Below, in pieces: positions 46,282 through 58,335 of a stretch of 64,000 nt of DNA. The DNA lies in the NCBI GenBank assembly GCA_037074705.1, contig CM073594.1:58648509-58712508 (forward strand), written 5' to 3'. Below the pieces are notes generated by a model, which was given only the letters and a program-made list of their open reading frames with translations, did not search any database and was not told where the DNA came from. This stretch comes from Zhengitettix transpicula (taxonomy: Eukaryota > Arthropoda > Insecta > Orthoptera > Tetrigidae). A program made the translations under genes and the position numbers. Position 1 is the stretch's first letter, and each line of letters opens with the position of its first letter.

Positions 46282-47511
46282 GGGATCCGGACGTTTTCCC
46301 GACACACATTTTCCCAAAGCACGTTTTCCCGACAAGCAATATCTAGATTGACGTTTCCCTGACTGGTCATTTTCCCGAAAGTTGAGTTTTTACGAAATTT
46401 AAAGCATAAGATAAATATTGTAGAACACTTTGTAAAATAATATATTCATTAAGACGTGGAACAATTTCAACCAAACTTGGTACACATATCACTTAGGATC
46501 CAGGAATAAACCCTGCGGAATTACTATAACTCTAGTACCCCTATGGGTGGGGGATATAAGGGGAGAACAATTTAAAAATTAAAAAAAGGTGTAAACTGTC
46601 ATTATAAGCGCCAAAAAAAATAGTTTGCGGGGTCGGTCAGATTCATAATGTCACTTGTTTTGTTCCAATATTGCATTTTTCGTGTAATATATGATAATAG
46701 AAACCCTTAAAGTAAAAAGTTTTGTTAAAAATTGATACAGGAGTTAAAGATTTAAAGTGAAATTCTTTATAAATATATGACATATCGGTATTATTAATAT
46801 TATGTTTTCCTAATTATTTTTAATAATAACCCTTCATAATTCTATAACTAAACTACGCGGGCACATAACACTGCATTCGACAGTAATTTCGGTTGATATA
46901 AAAATATTATCAACCCTTTCCACACCTCTCATAATGGTTAAACTTTAACTTATCCCATAACTAAAATCAGCGACTTCCTAAACGCTGGATTCGACACCAA
47001 TCGTGGTAGTAATCCCAATTTTTTGTCACTCCACATCATACTTGTCCTCTTGCCTTTAGGGGATGAAAGCGTTACTAATACTAACGAGAGTGATATTTTA
47101 AAACTGAAGGACCCCGTAAACTATTTATTGGGGATATATAGGCAGTTATCGCATATTTTGTATTTTTAAAATGCCACCCCCTTCTACCCCATTCATAGTG
47201 GTGTTAGAGTTATCGTAACATCCGCAGGGTTTGTTCCTGGATCTTAAGTGGTATGTGTACCAAGTTTGGTTGAAATTCTTCCACGCATTAATGAATAACT
47301 TAATTTACAAAGTCTTATGATCTATTTCGTAAAAAATAACCTTTCGAGAAAATGACCCACCGCATAAATGACCTGTCTGGGAAACGTCAATCGAGATAAA
47401 GTACTGTCGGGCTAATAGTCGGGATTTTGTCCTGTCAGGAAAATGTCAATCGGCATTTTGTCTTGTCGGGAAAACGTGCATCGGGTGAGAGTGTTTCGGG
47501 ATATTGTACTA
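46282..47511. mobile_element. Foldback-type element with long phrase-repeat inverted ends (copy F1)
   Basis: The left arm starts GGGATCCGGACGTTTTCCCG and the right arm is its decayed inverse ending CGGGATATTGTACT. The outer about 100-150 bp of each arm is made of repeated phrases of the type CGTTTTCCCGAC, CATTTTCCCGAA and TGACGTTTCCC. Further in, both arms carry ACCAAACTTGGTACACATA, ATCCAGGAA-AAACCCTGCGG and CGGGGTC, so the inverted repeats extend about 370 bp. The middle (about 46660-47090) has no coding frame. The family is not one I can name. Arm divergence shows it is old. Confidence 0.65.
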
Positions 47512-47514
47512 GAC

Positions 47515-49050
47515 CTCTTTTGTTATTAAAAATTCATTATTGGAAGAATGGAAATTTATTTCGTAGGCCATTACAAGGACACGATGGGAAATATTTTATT
47601 TGTACAATATTTTTATCCCAAAATGATAAAGAATTGTCAGTATACTATGACAACTTTACAGAATATAAGAGGTGATGATGAAACAATTCTGTCGTTTAAA
47701 TACTCATCAGCCGTAATCCACGTATCGGATTTTTTAGGTTGAAATGGAAAATTCTGTCGAAAAAAGTATTTACTAGATGGGTACCGCGTTCGATCACGGT
47801 GCGAATAAACGCTTGTTTTTAGTTGTAACTGTCGACTTTTTTACGTAAATACATGTCTATTAATGAATCGACCATTCTAGACAAGACATTTGTGGATTTC
47901 GGATGAAAATTCGGCTTAGAAGTTTCCAAAGACAAGGAAATCGTTCGGTTAGGTGTCGATATCATATTTTTTTCGGACGGAAGGCGGATACACGCGGTAT
48001 TGTGTACATCAGACATATGTGAAAAATATCACACATTATCGCCTTATTGGACCACTGAAGACAATAAATAATAAAAATACTCCAATAATTTGGCCAAGAA
48101 TAACGGTTTGATAGGCTGGGTAAAGTGGTTTGATCTTAACGGAGATTATATTGAGATAACCAACCAAATATAGTGTTTTCTTTTATTTTTCAACTTATAA
48201 TGCTCTCCGTCCCTTTGTAAAGGTTACAAAATCGTAGTATTCATATGGATGACTTTTTTTTTTCGTTTGTACCACCGAGTGCCTCAATTAAGGTGTGTGA
48301 TTCAGTCAGTGCCAGTCTGTGCAGCTTCTCATCTAAACTTTGTCGAAGTAAAGTGTAACGCAATGTGAGAAGTTGTCGAGTTTATTAGTGCTCTGGCGCT
48401 GCTGTGAAACAACGTACCTGGCGATGAAACTGAGTTGTGAAGTTTCTCTAACTTGTCAGCAGGGACAAAAATTGTTCAGAACCACTTACATTGCAATATA
48501 CCCAGTATGAAGTTGAGTAGATTATCTTGATCGACCCAAATTTAAAGAGAAATATGATGCAATTTTATTACCTCATTAAAATACGTTAGAGTAATAAAAA
48601 TAATGTATGAGTTAATATTAAACATGACATACGTTTAATTTCAATAGTCATTTGGAAAAGTATTATATTTTTCTGTTAGGGAAAATTTTGGGGGAAATTC
48701 ATCGACAAGAATAGATAATAAAATATAATCTTCGCTTAATGAAATGTGGACATTATATTTACATTCAACACATATAATTAGTAAAATAAAATCGGGGACT
48801 ATTTCAAACTATAAATTGGTTGTGCACTCTTCACTACCAATTGTTCAGACTATATTAAGGATGTAGAAATTAACCATTATATTCGTTTCTCATAATGGAA
48901 ATGTGATATGGCGAGAGAGATTAAATTTAAATATTGATTGGAACTTCTGATTGGTGCTTTACTATTGACTCTGACGTCACTTCAGCAGGTTGTCTGTCTT
49001 GTAAAATGAACCTTTGTTTCTGCTAGGTTATAGATGCATTATATAGTTAT
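47515..49050. other. Intergenic DNA, nothing recognised
   Basis: Frames at 47427-47675 and 47548-47742 begin in or just after the foldback arm and are not genes. A mixed-composition patch at about 48285-48440 has no recognisable content. Confidence 0.45.
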
Positions 49051-49054
49051 TTGT

Positions 49055-49428
49055 GGGATCTGGACGTTTGCCTGACAACATCCCTGCCCGATGCAAGTTT
49101 TCCCGACAACAATATCCCGATTGAAATTTTCCCGACTGTATATTATCCAAATTGACGTTTTCCCGACAGGTCATTTTCCCTAAAGGTGATTAAGTGATAT
49201 GTGCACCAAGTTTGATTGAAATTGTTCCGCGCCTTAATGAATATCTTTATTTAAAATTTGTTCTGTAATATTAAAGTAATGCTTTAAATTTCGTAAAAAA
49301 TCTCCTTTAGGGAAAATGGCGTGTCGGGCAAACGTCAGTATGGATAATGTACAGTCAGGCAAATGCCAATCGGGATACTGTTGTCGGGAAAACGTGCATC
49401 GGGCAAGTGTGTGTCGGGATTTTACACT
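49055..49428. mobile_element. Small foldback element (copy F2) of the same phrase-repeat family
   Basis: It starts GGGATCTGGACGTTTGCCTG and ends GTGTCGGGATTTTACAC. The two about 130-bp arms align closely as inverted repeats: CCCGATGCA, GTTTTCCCGACAACA, ATCCCGATTG, CCCGACTGTA and CATTTTCCCTAAAGG occur in mirrored order. Only about 90 bp lies between the arms, and that includes a CACCAAGTTTGATTGAAATT word shared with F1. It is effectively a MITE-sized derivative of F1. Confidence 0.7.
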
Positions 49429-49429
49429 A

Positions 49430-49780
49430 TAACCGTTACTTGTAATTAGAAAAACGTATCAATAATTTAATTGAAGCGAGCTTCGATGGCAGGTACAACT
49501 AACATCAAATTAAATTGTATGACTGTTTTTTTAGCTTAAATTATAATGCTCGAAACTTTTAAACGACAAACAACAACACGTATGTAAATAAAATAACTAA
49601 AATTTAAATTAATGTAAGATAAACATAACCTTCGCGATTTACCATTTAAAATTATTTTACTTTTATTTACTACAGAAATTCCTTGCACTGTTCGGATGTT
49701 AAGAGTTGGCATATTATCATACTAAGTATTCTCCAAGAATTTTTAAAATTTGTGAATTGAAAACTTCTTTAATTAACTGT
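49430..49780. other. AT-rich intergenic DNA, nothing recognised
   Basis: No supported feature. Confidence 0.5.
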
Positions 49781-49781
49781 T

Positions 49782-49782
<1 letters not shown>

Positions 49783-49842
<60 letters not shown>
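49783..49842. repeat. (TA)n microsatellite abutting family X
   Basis: About 60 bp of pure TA repeat, preceded by TGTTACA and followed by TGTAATAATT. The 62-aa frame crossing it (49706-49894) is a repeat artefact with a run of alternating isoleucine and tyrosine. Confidence 0.9.
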
Positions 49843-49845
<3 letters not shown>

Positions 49846-50876
49846 AATAATTATAATAAATTATTTCTTAATTTTTACAATAATACAAGAGTAGAATTAT
49901 GTGGCATTTTTAAATGAAAAGAACTATTACGTGAAAACTATTAAACAAGATTTAATAACAATTTTAAAACAAGTATTCAAATTACAAAATATTTGGGATC
50001 TCAGGGTCTTGAACTGGGCTTGATAATGGCAGAATTTATATAAACAAAATCACAAAAATTATATTTACTTTATATGGGAATCAATGCGTCTGAACATAGA
50101 CGAAATTTGTTGCTGAAGGAATAATACTAAAGATTGAATTTAAACAATTTCAATTTTATCAAGAAATAAAGAGTGATCTGAATAATTAAAGATCTAATTT
50201 TATCGATAATTAAAGAACGATCTGCCGTTTATCTTTTAAACGTGGTTTACAATGATTTTAAAGTTTTATTTCTACTTACGGCAGCCCAGGTCTCATTTTA
50301 ACTTTTCGTGCACAATTTTGGGGATATCACTGATTCTAAGTACTCACAGACTCTAAATGTTCACAGACTCTAATTAGCGTAGATTGTTAGTTGGTTTAAA
50401 ATAAATTTGTCGATTATCGATGATTTACTGCAACCTGGATTTGTAGATCTCGTGGATTTTTGTTGAAAATGCACCTCATTGGTTTTGTCTGTTGACTGAA
50501 GACTAGTTCAGTTTCTGCATTTTGATATAACAGCGTACTGGTTACTGGAACACTTTCTCGTTCTTTAAATTAGACCTTTCAGTCTTCACTGCTGACCGAC
50601 AAAGATTGTTCAAGTTTTCGTGAATTAGAATTTTAATCTGTACATCTCGCCGTTTACTGCCCAACTGTTCGTTCTTTTACTGTGTTCTACTTGCTGTCCG
50701 CTGCCCAACTGTTCGTTCGTCTCGTCAATTTTGAGCGCGTAAAAACCTTCTCGACCGATCAACAATACTTTCTTTGCATTACCGGTTTGTTGCGGCGTCC
50801 GCTATATCCACCAATAATGAGTCCTATACAATTCAACTTTTCAATTAGAACAATGCCTTAATTACCAATTACTACA
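49843..50876 (+). mobile_element. LTR-like element, family X (1,034 bp)
   Basis: It begins TGTAATAATT after ATAT and ends CAATTACTACA before ATAT. Ends are therefore TG...CA with near-perfect short inverted repeats (TGTARTAATT). It shares blocks with the copy at 31335-32288 in reverse orientation: ATCTCAGGGTC--GAACTGGG (about 50000-50020) and CAATTTTGAGCGC (about 50732-50744). A direct repeat CTGCCCAACTGTTCGTTC occurs at about 50657 and 50701. No coding frame. It is best read as a solo LTR of a retroelement that targets ATAT. Confidence 0.6.
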
Positions 50877-52620
50877 ATATATATATTGGAGAGAATAATT
50901 CTAAATACTTGCATTTATTGATAGATTTTAAACGAAATATTTATTAAAAAGTTCGAGAAGAATCAAAAACGTTGATCGTTTATTGTCCGTCTCTAGTCGA
51001 TTTTCAATTGCTTCTTCCCTATGAATCGTACAATAGATAAAACAAATATAAAAACGCAAATTTTTTGGTTTGTCGAACTTTAATTTACAAACTAATTTAT
51101 TTCATTTTATAATATTGTGTTGCTGCACATGATTTATATTTCACGTTGAATATTAAAATTAATCTGTGAAACCCACGAGAGTTTCTATTAAAAAAGGTTT
51201 AACCTTTTAATATAATTATATTTTTGTGACGTGGTTGGGAGTCTTTTGTAAAAATCACATTACAGTCAGGATTTTACCGTGGACAACTAAAGGGTTAGTG
51301 AGACCCCCATATAATCCAGACAAATCAGTTGTTGCACTCACCTTGTATGTAATTTATGCAACAGGACGAGATGTTGAGCGAACAAAGGGAATTCTTACGT
51401 AGACGAAAAACAAAGGGAGTGGGACAAAACCCACCGTTTCTGTTTTACGAGAATATGTGGAGCAAAATATTTTAATTTCAAATTTTAACTAACAGGAGTT
51501 CAATTTTCTATCTAACAAGTATTTAATCTAAATTTTAAGTAAACAAATAAATAAGACTAAATATATAATTTATAATTGATTAATTTTTTGTATTTTTACA
51601 TGTGTAATTATTAATTTATAATGTTACTCTGTTCACAATTAACTGCCACCAGAGATTCATCGTGACATGGTAAATGTGACGTGAGGATTTAAATATTTTC
51701 TTCACTTTTCAGGACAGATTATTTAATTTAGCACTAATAAATGATCGCCACTAATAAAGAAGAAGAATACAAGAAGCAGGGTAAATGTAAAAGCTTATCG
51801 TGTGAAATGAATGTTGAAAATTCTGTTGTAACATGAAGGTAAGCCGATTATTATCGAATCAGTAAGCAGTTGTTAACAATTTTCAGCGCTTTATACTGTG
51901 ACCTAAATACCGGGTGCGGTGAGGTGGTGTAGAGGGATGGGATGAATGTGCCGACATAAATTGTAGGGAGAAGATAATTCTACGTAGGCGGACGTCGCAT
52001 CGTTGAATCGTAAATGTGGAGGCGAAACGATGGAATTAGCGTAGGAGGGTTGAATCAACTTGCTCTGTAAATTACTACAAAATCATTGAAATGTTAGACA
52101 TTTTTAATTCAGGGGCCTTAGTTATCTCGAGACTGTTAAAAAACGAAGTAGACATAATACATGCTATTTCCTTTTGGTTAATGGGACCATGTGACGACTA
52201 CCTGTGGGGAGAAAAAGCGATATTATTATGGAACGGTTTAGAAATTATCATTTGCTGGAATACTCCAGCCAGCGAAATTCATCTTGCCTTACACATAAAA
52301 TATAATATGGCTGTTATATTAATTTAATTATTTCTAAAATTTATATATAAAAAACCAATTCGCCAGCCTCCAAACAGATTTATTATTTTCACAAGAATTT
52401 TCGACAATTGTCATTCTTAGTCTGTTAATTAAAATATCATTTCTCCGTAAGAGACATTACATTAGCTTGTAAACCCTTTAAAGTGTAACATGTCGAAGTT
52501 TTATGTAGAATTGTTACATCATGATTTTAACATATGATTTATATATCCTCTTTTTTTCTGCAGTATTTAGGTTTTAATACATCACTATACCTCAAAATAA
52601 TTTACAAGTAACTTATATTA
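50877..52620. other. Intergenic DNA, no gene recognised
   Basis: A mixed-composition patch at about 51900-52290 carries a 78-aa frame (52091-52327) with no recognisable domain. At about 51220 TTTTTGTGACGTGGTTGGGA resembles TTTTTGTGACGCGGCTTAAT of family X at 57160, which may be a further degraded fragment. Confidence 0.45.
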
Positions 52621-52627
52621 TTAATAA

Positions 52628-52795
52628 TAAGATTGATAGCCAAAAACAAACATGCGAAGTAATATTATAAATACTACATAACGATTCCTAGAAGCCTTGT
52701 GCCTAGAAAGGCACAACTGCACAAGTCAGTAGGAAAAACTCAAATGTTATAAACGTTATGAGTTAATTATATTATCACTTCTTTTGTCTGTATAT
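52628..52795. repeat. Head-to-head inverted pair of P1 PLE tails (degraded)
   Basis: The left arm reads, in minus sense, TTTTTCCTACTGACTTGTGC, AGTTGTGCC, CTAG, ACAAGG, CGTTATGTAGTATTTATA and ends near GATAGCC. The right arm reads AAACGTTATGAG, TTATATTATCACTTCTTTTG, TCTGTAT in plus sense. It follows the same junction logic as at 42152: a longer minus copy joined head-on to a shorter plus copy. TTTTCAATCAGACGTAAAT after it matches 6303-6321. Confidence 0.55.
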
Positions 52796-52799
52796 GAAA

Positions 52800-53768
52800 A
52801 AAAAAAAATTCTAAATTTTCAATCAGACGTAAATTTTACTTAAATTTTTATCTATATGAAAAATCATAATAAAAGATAAGGACTAATTTCTTATTTTCAT
52901 GTTCCTTTATTTTATATGCTTCGAGACATTTTATATATACGTTAAACGGTTGTTAGAAATACGAACAGTTTCAAATATATATTTTGTGTGTTATCGCTGC
53001 TAACTGATCGTCAACTGACTCTTGTTTCCGTGAATATGAATTAAATTACATGTTGTTAAACGATAAAACGAAATTACAATTCGTTTATCTAATAATTCTT
53101 AATTTGTATTAATCTATTTCATATTAATAATTAATCATAATAATTTTAATTAAATAGGTTATTTATTATGTCTGCATAATATTTCAGATACTTTTATATC
53201 ATAATTAAGTAAAGTACTTTTATTTAACATTACATAAATTACTTTGGGGAACTGACGTATAAGTAGTACTTTAATGTTTTAAAAATTAAATATCATGTTT
53301 AAGTTCTTTAACGTGGCTTGAAAAATGGTGCCACTTTTCGATTATGACTTTAGTTTTAATCTATGATAATATATTCTCGGATTTGGGGTTGTTATTCTAT
53401 AACCAATATAATTTTTATTGAGATTTTTCCAATATATGTATAAACTATTTTATTAGTATAATTAAATCAATATGCAGTTTGGGATTGGTGAATTTTTTAA
53501 ATTATAAATAATTTTTTTGCCTTACATTAATTTTAAATTTATTTTATAAAACATCTTGGAATGTAATGAAAGCATTATAAACAATTTTTTGTATTTTAAA
53601 AATAATAAATGACTACAAGGTATGTACCGTGTGTTTGTAATTGTGTTAATTGGAACTTTCTTACTGTATATTATCCTCTTTAGGATAAAAAAATATTGCA
53701 CCTAAAATAATAGAAATATAATAAACGATAAAAATCACTATGGGGTGAGATAAAAAGTAAGAAAGAAG
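52800..53768. other. Very AT-rich intergenic DNA, nothing recognised
   Basis: No supported feature. Confidence 0.55.
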
Positions 53769-53772
53769 AAAA

Positions 53773-53940
53773 AGGTGTAGACATGCTATGTATAGGTTAA
53801 TCCACATAGCGGCAACTCCCCTCTTATAGCATAGGAAAGGGAGTGAAAGGGGGGATGCGGAGAGTCAGAGAAAGGTGGCCAAGGGTTAACTAGGGCCACC
53901 GGGCTATGGTTTAAGGATCCTACCCGGCAATTCGCTAAAA
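53773..53940 (-). mobile_element. Retroposon-like family R1: copy B, 5'-truncated
   Basis: It matches copies A and C from the tail end (AGGTGTAGACATGCTATG) through AGGATCCTACCCGGCA and then stops. In minus orientation that is a 5' truncation, the usual signature of target-primed reverse transcription. An A/G-rich stretch (AAAGTAAGAAAGAAGAAAA) precedes it on the plus strand and may be its tail. Confidence 0.65.
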
Positions 53941-53944
53941 TTAA

Positions 53945-55573
53945 TTAAGCTATAAAAGCATATTCTTTCTTATTTTGCTTGGACGAGATACCCTATTATT
54001 CAAAATTCTTCCCTTTAATATTAAATATTTTGTGAACGTACTATTTAAATACTTCGGAACAACATTAAATTTAATTTAGTACAAAAATTTCACTTCGTGT
54101 AAGAAAATTTATCCATAAAATTAAGTAATACGTTCGAATCCTTTGTCAACTATTATCTGACGGATCCCTAAATTAGGGACGAAATGAAGTCATAATTGAC
54201 TTTAAACCAGTTCTATCCGATTGCCCATTATTACTTTGTTGTTATACGTCGGATAAAACGTCAAGTTTATATTTCCAATTTTTACCTGTACATGTGAAGA
54301 TTTTTTTTAAAAAAAATTATCTTACGTTGAAAACTGACTTTTGAGTTTGTCTGTTTGGAGAAATTTGAAGAAGAAAGCTGAGAAATAAATTCTTAATCGC
54401 ATTATTTTCAAACTCACTGTCTACTTTAATTATATTTAACCCTTCAACTAACAGAAATTTTCCTTCATTGGGGTATAAAAATGAGTTCAAACATATAAAA
54501 TACAACATATCATTCTCATAAAGGCTGAACACATTCTTTTCGTCTTTTATTCTGCTTGGGTTAATTTAAAAAGTTACTCTGAAACCGTGAATATAAATAA
54601 AGCTTCAAACTCTGTGGAGTTACATAATGCGAAGGCGTAAGTGTTTAGTTAATAATCCGAGTTGAACAGAATTTAATTAACAATTTAATTAAATTTTGAA
54701 TTTACAAAGAGACCTTTGTGAAAAGACGTTGTTGATTCATTAATAATGTTGTCATACAAGGCGAAACATGTCATGGCTACTCACCGTACGCATATAATGA
54801 GAATTTTGCAAAAATAGACAGATATTTTAAGCTTCAGGGTGAAACGTTCTGACACAATTGAAATACACTCACGGCCGGCGGATATGAACAAAAACAAATT
54901 ACAAATGATATTCGTCAATATTAACAGATCTATATATTTTTAATTTGAGTTTAAAGCAAAACTTTTTTCAGTCAGCCGGGGACGGAGTTGGGGGGTTGGA
55001 GCTGTATACAAAAGGGATTTATTAATAAAAAAGTTTATGAAAAATATTCATAAAATCGGGAATACATTAACTTAATTGCAAATAAAGTATTGAAAATCGA
55101 GGTTCTGAGGCCTTGTACCATTTTTGTAATTTAAATCAGTAAACAATATTATTTGATGTTAAATTTTCAGTTAGTTTGAAGTTTAAGTTTAATATGGTCA
55201 TCCGAAACGTACGCCTACTATTTAATGTTAAACACTTCTGTAGTTTTACTTTACAATTATAACTCCTACTTCTGGCTGCTTTAATATATGCGTTTGTATT
55301 ATTATGGATTAATATCGTGCAAAATACGTAGCTTTACTTAGTACATAAAAGTTAACTTCTTACAAACTTATTTGAAAGTCTTCAAGTTTTATCTTTCCTT
55401 GGCTTTGTAATAACAGATGCTCATTTTCCGTGATTCCAGTTCAAGAGTTAATCAAGAATTATAAAAATTCTTTCACTGGCTGCTGACATTTTTACAGTCC
55501 ACTGAACACAGCTCGCAAACGTACCAATTTGTTTTATTAATGAAATCGTTTTTCCCTTTGTCCCTCATAATTA

Positions 55574-55575
<2 letters not shown>
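53945..55575. other. AT-rich intergenic DNA with one PLE-type tail
   Basis: Apart from the tail at 54157 there is a T10A8-type block near 54301-54317 and a 71-aa minus frame (54317-54532) without recognisable domain. Confidence 0.5.
54157..54186 (+). mobile_element. PLE-type 3' tail fragment (P2-like)
   Basis: It reads CTGACGG, a perfect 5-bp stem TCCCT/AGGGA, then ACGAAATG. It follows the tail grammar with one change in each conserved box. Confidence 0.45.

Positions 55576-55578
<3 letters not shown>

Positions 55579-55608
<30 letters not shown>
55579..55608. repeat. (AT)n microsatellite
   Basis: A pure AT run of about 30 bp. Unlike the runs at 32289, 49783, 56917 and 62557 it has no TTGTAA border, so it is not tied to family X. 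Confidence 0.85.
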
Positions 55609-55609
<1 letters not shown>

Positions 55610-55611
<2 letters not shown>

Positions 55612-56435
55612 GGACGAGTCATTTGGTGTTATTAAGCAAAATTGAGATAATCTTGTTCGTAAATTTAACTATATTAAAGAAGAAACACACTGATATGACG
55701 CATAGCCCATAATTACAGAAGCCACATTCAGGACATGGGGTGAGATTTAAAATGAGGTAAAAAATAACTTATTGCAAGCCATGATTCTAGGTCAAAACAT
55801 GCACTGCTTTCATTTTCCTTTTGGAGAAAATTACACTTTCTAAGCAGTTTGGATAAATCTTTCCGGGGCGGAAGTGACGTCACAAGTCAATTGGGTTATA
55901 TATGATATTTAATTTTGTACTGTGCATTTAGGTTGATAATTTATGGTGTTTCTAAACAATGTAACAGAAACATATATAAAGGAATTTTTCGGTAACTAAA
56001 ATGGCATGGAAAATGAAAGAAGTTTTTAAAAAAATTCTCCTCGCCGTCTCAATTTAAACTTACCAGTTAGTTTCCTTATAAAACGCTCTAGTATTCGGTG
56101 TATCACTTTATATATTTCGTAGATCAAGTTATTAGTTCTTCTTAAATTATCTCTCTGTTTATTTTACTTTTATTTATTTACACGGCGCTTTTCATCTCTC
56201 AGTCCATTCAAAAGTTGTTAACCATTCAAAAAATTTTACAATTTTTCATTTCCAGAAGCTAGCGCCTAATTAATATGTTAGACGTAAAGTTGCTTTATTC
56301 CATTACTGTACTTTCATGATTAAAAATACCCTGAATGTGTCTCATTGTGGAGTACAAGTTAAATACTTAAGAGGTTATCGCAGACTAAATTACAGCACGA
56401 CACCGTAGACTCTCTTTGTGGGAAGTCTTCCTGAG
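55610..56435. other. AT-rich intergenic DNA, nothing recognised
   Basis: No supported feature. Confidence 0.5.
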
Positions 56436-56439
56436 CATT

Positions 56440-56795
56440 TTTGCGAAGCTGAAACTCTTTGCTAGTTATTTGCCCCTCACGCCCCCACACCACTCGTTGG
56501 CTGGAGATATTGTCTTTTTAACACAAATTCCCGACATTCTTCGTGACGCGTGGCGGTAAAATGAAGTCGAGGGCGAGAACGATTTGTCTCCGTGTCAACT
56601 CAGGCTACAGCTCATTATCGCCTTCGTCTGACGTGGAGGCTTATTGCTCACGCCGCAGCCAAAGAACTGCGCAAAGACTTTCTTAACGCGGTCTTATTGC
56701 GCCTCCGAACGACCATAAATCCACTTAGTTCATTGTTCAAAACTGGCGACACTTAGGAACTAAACCTTTCAACGACGAGCGTGGTGTGGATACAA
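56440..56795. promoter_or_regulatory. GC-richer unique island, candidate conserved element
   Basis: CpG-bearing, non-repetitive sequence with no long frame, bounded by AT-rich DNA. It includes words such as GGCGGTAAAATGAAGTCG and CGCCGCAGCC. The composition and absence of repeat borders fit a conserved cis-regulatory element, which is inference. Confidence 0.3.
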
Positions 56796-56914
56796 AAACG
56801 AAGAGTTTTCTTATGGAGTACCAAATTTATCATCATTATCCACGACATATATAAAATATAATTCTTGATATTTTTTCTATAGTATACTATTAACGAAAAA
56901 TAGATCAGACTTAA

Positions 56915-56916
<2 letters not shown>

Positions 56917-56975
<59 letters not shown>
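56917..56975. repeat. (TA)n microsatellite within the Helitron 5' end
   Basis: About 58 bp of TA repeat between the TC start of H1 and the TG start of the family X element. It could be an expanded target site. Confidence 0.85.
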
Positions 56976-56978
<3 letters not shown>

Positions 56979-57891
56979 AATAATAAATGTTATTTAATTA
57001 GATTTTTAAATGAAGATAAACCCCACATTGAAGCAAAAATTTGTAATAAACAAAATAAATGATTAATTTTAAATTTAAATGAAAGACAAGAGATTAATTA
57101 TAACAAAACTAATTTAATAAAACAAATTTTGTCTCAGTTGAAATTTTACAAGTTGATATTTTTGTGACGCGGCTTAATTTTCAGGGCCACCTATCGGGTC
57201 TCCAATAAAGACAAAATGACAATTTAAATCTTACAAAGCAAAATATTCCTGTCTGAAATTATTACTAGTAATAGTAATAGTAATAATTAGTTTTACACTA
57301 GAAGGTTCTCAATTAATAAAATGTCTTTTTGTCTACTTTACCCTTATCTGTTCATCTGAGCTCGATCTCACTTGATGTTTTTAAAACACATCACAAAACG
57401 GCCATATTTCACTGAATTTAAAGATGTTTTAGTTTTAAAACACAAATCACTTTCTGCTCATAACTGTTGCTGACTTTGTTTGAACAATAACCGTTGATAG
57501 CTTTGTTCTCTAAAACTTTGATAATTACAACAAACATAGACGAAATATTCCAAACTGGCGACTTGCAATTCCTAAACCCGGGGACTTTTAAATATAACAT
57601 TTCTCTGCTTTCTAATGACACTTGCTCAATCATGGTACCAGGAACTCTGAATACGGACTCCTCAAAACACACCTTCCGCTATCCTGGTCCAAACAACTCA
57701 GAATATCTCAAATTCCGTACGTCTCAGTGCTGCCTGAAGCATCAATGCAACTCAAGCAAGCAAGCATTATAGGCTACATATTCTTGTAGATAATCCTTAA
57801 GCTATAATGCAACGGCATCATATTTATGCCGCCGATAATGAATATAGTAAAATTTTATTGATTAAATAATTACATATTCATAATTACCACA
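56976..57891 (+). mobile_element. LTR-like element, family X (916 bp), nested in H1
   Basis: It begins TGTAATAATA after ATAT and ends AATTACCACA before ATAT (57892-57895). Near the start, CCCCACATTGAAGCAAA is the reverse complement of a primer-binding-site-like TTTGCTTCAATGTGGGG. About 220 bp in is GGGTCTCCAATAAAGAC with an AATAAA. The frames at 57418-57672 (-) and 57494-57772 (+) overlap in opposite directions and are not genes. Confidence 0.6.
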
Positions 57892-58335
57892 ATATATTAA
57901 AAACTATGTATATTTGCATGCATGTATATGAATTTACGTTCATTTCTATACAAATTTAAACGCGTGGACATAATTATAGTTAAAAAACGCGATCATTAAG
58001 AGTTAAATTACGGCGCGCCAAGATACCATGACGTCAAACGAGAGAGAGAGAGACGTTACTACGCGACGAACAAAGGAATAGTTCCTTTTTCCGTAATGAA
58101 ATGAAGCATAAATATTTTCATTAAATAAATAAAGCAATACTAAATACTTTACGATTCTTGCGGAAAATGTAAGTTAATTTTCGTGCCGTATTAGTGACTC
58201 CAATATGGCGACTATTTGTTTACATTATGAATCTAGCTAACAATTTGATGACAAACACTTTGGTATCATGGAGATGTAGTCATCCTCATATTGACTAAAT
58301 AACTGAAATGAAAAATTTTACGTATGATTAAAAAT

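Larger units (their letters stand above)
56915..58265 (+). mobile_element. Helitron-like element H1, split by an LTR-like insertion
   Basis: The 5' end TCTATATATA at 56915 is separated from its continuation (ATATATTAAAAACTATG, 57892 onward) by the family X element at 56976-57891. The continuation aligns with H2 (58439 onward): GAATTTACGTT, TTTCTATACAAATTTAAA, GATCATTAAG, GCCAAGATACCATGAC, GCGACGAACAAAGG, TTTTTCCGTAATGAAAT, ATGGC-ACTATTTGTTTAC and GAATCTAGCTA. No 3' CTAG end is found for H1, so it is truncated near 58265. Confidence 0.5.

Noticed and set aside
47427..47742. Frames of 82 and 64 aa
   Set aside because: They begin in or just after the arm of the foldback element and have no recognisable domain.
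49706..49894. 62-aa frame with an Ile-Tyr repeat
   Set aside because: It is a translated TA microsatellite.
54725..54860. GCGAAACATG and GTGAAACGTTCTG words as further PLE tails
   Set aside because: The CTGANGA box and a paired stem are missing, so the match is too short to support.
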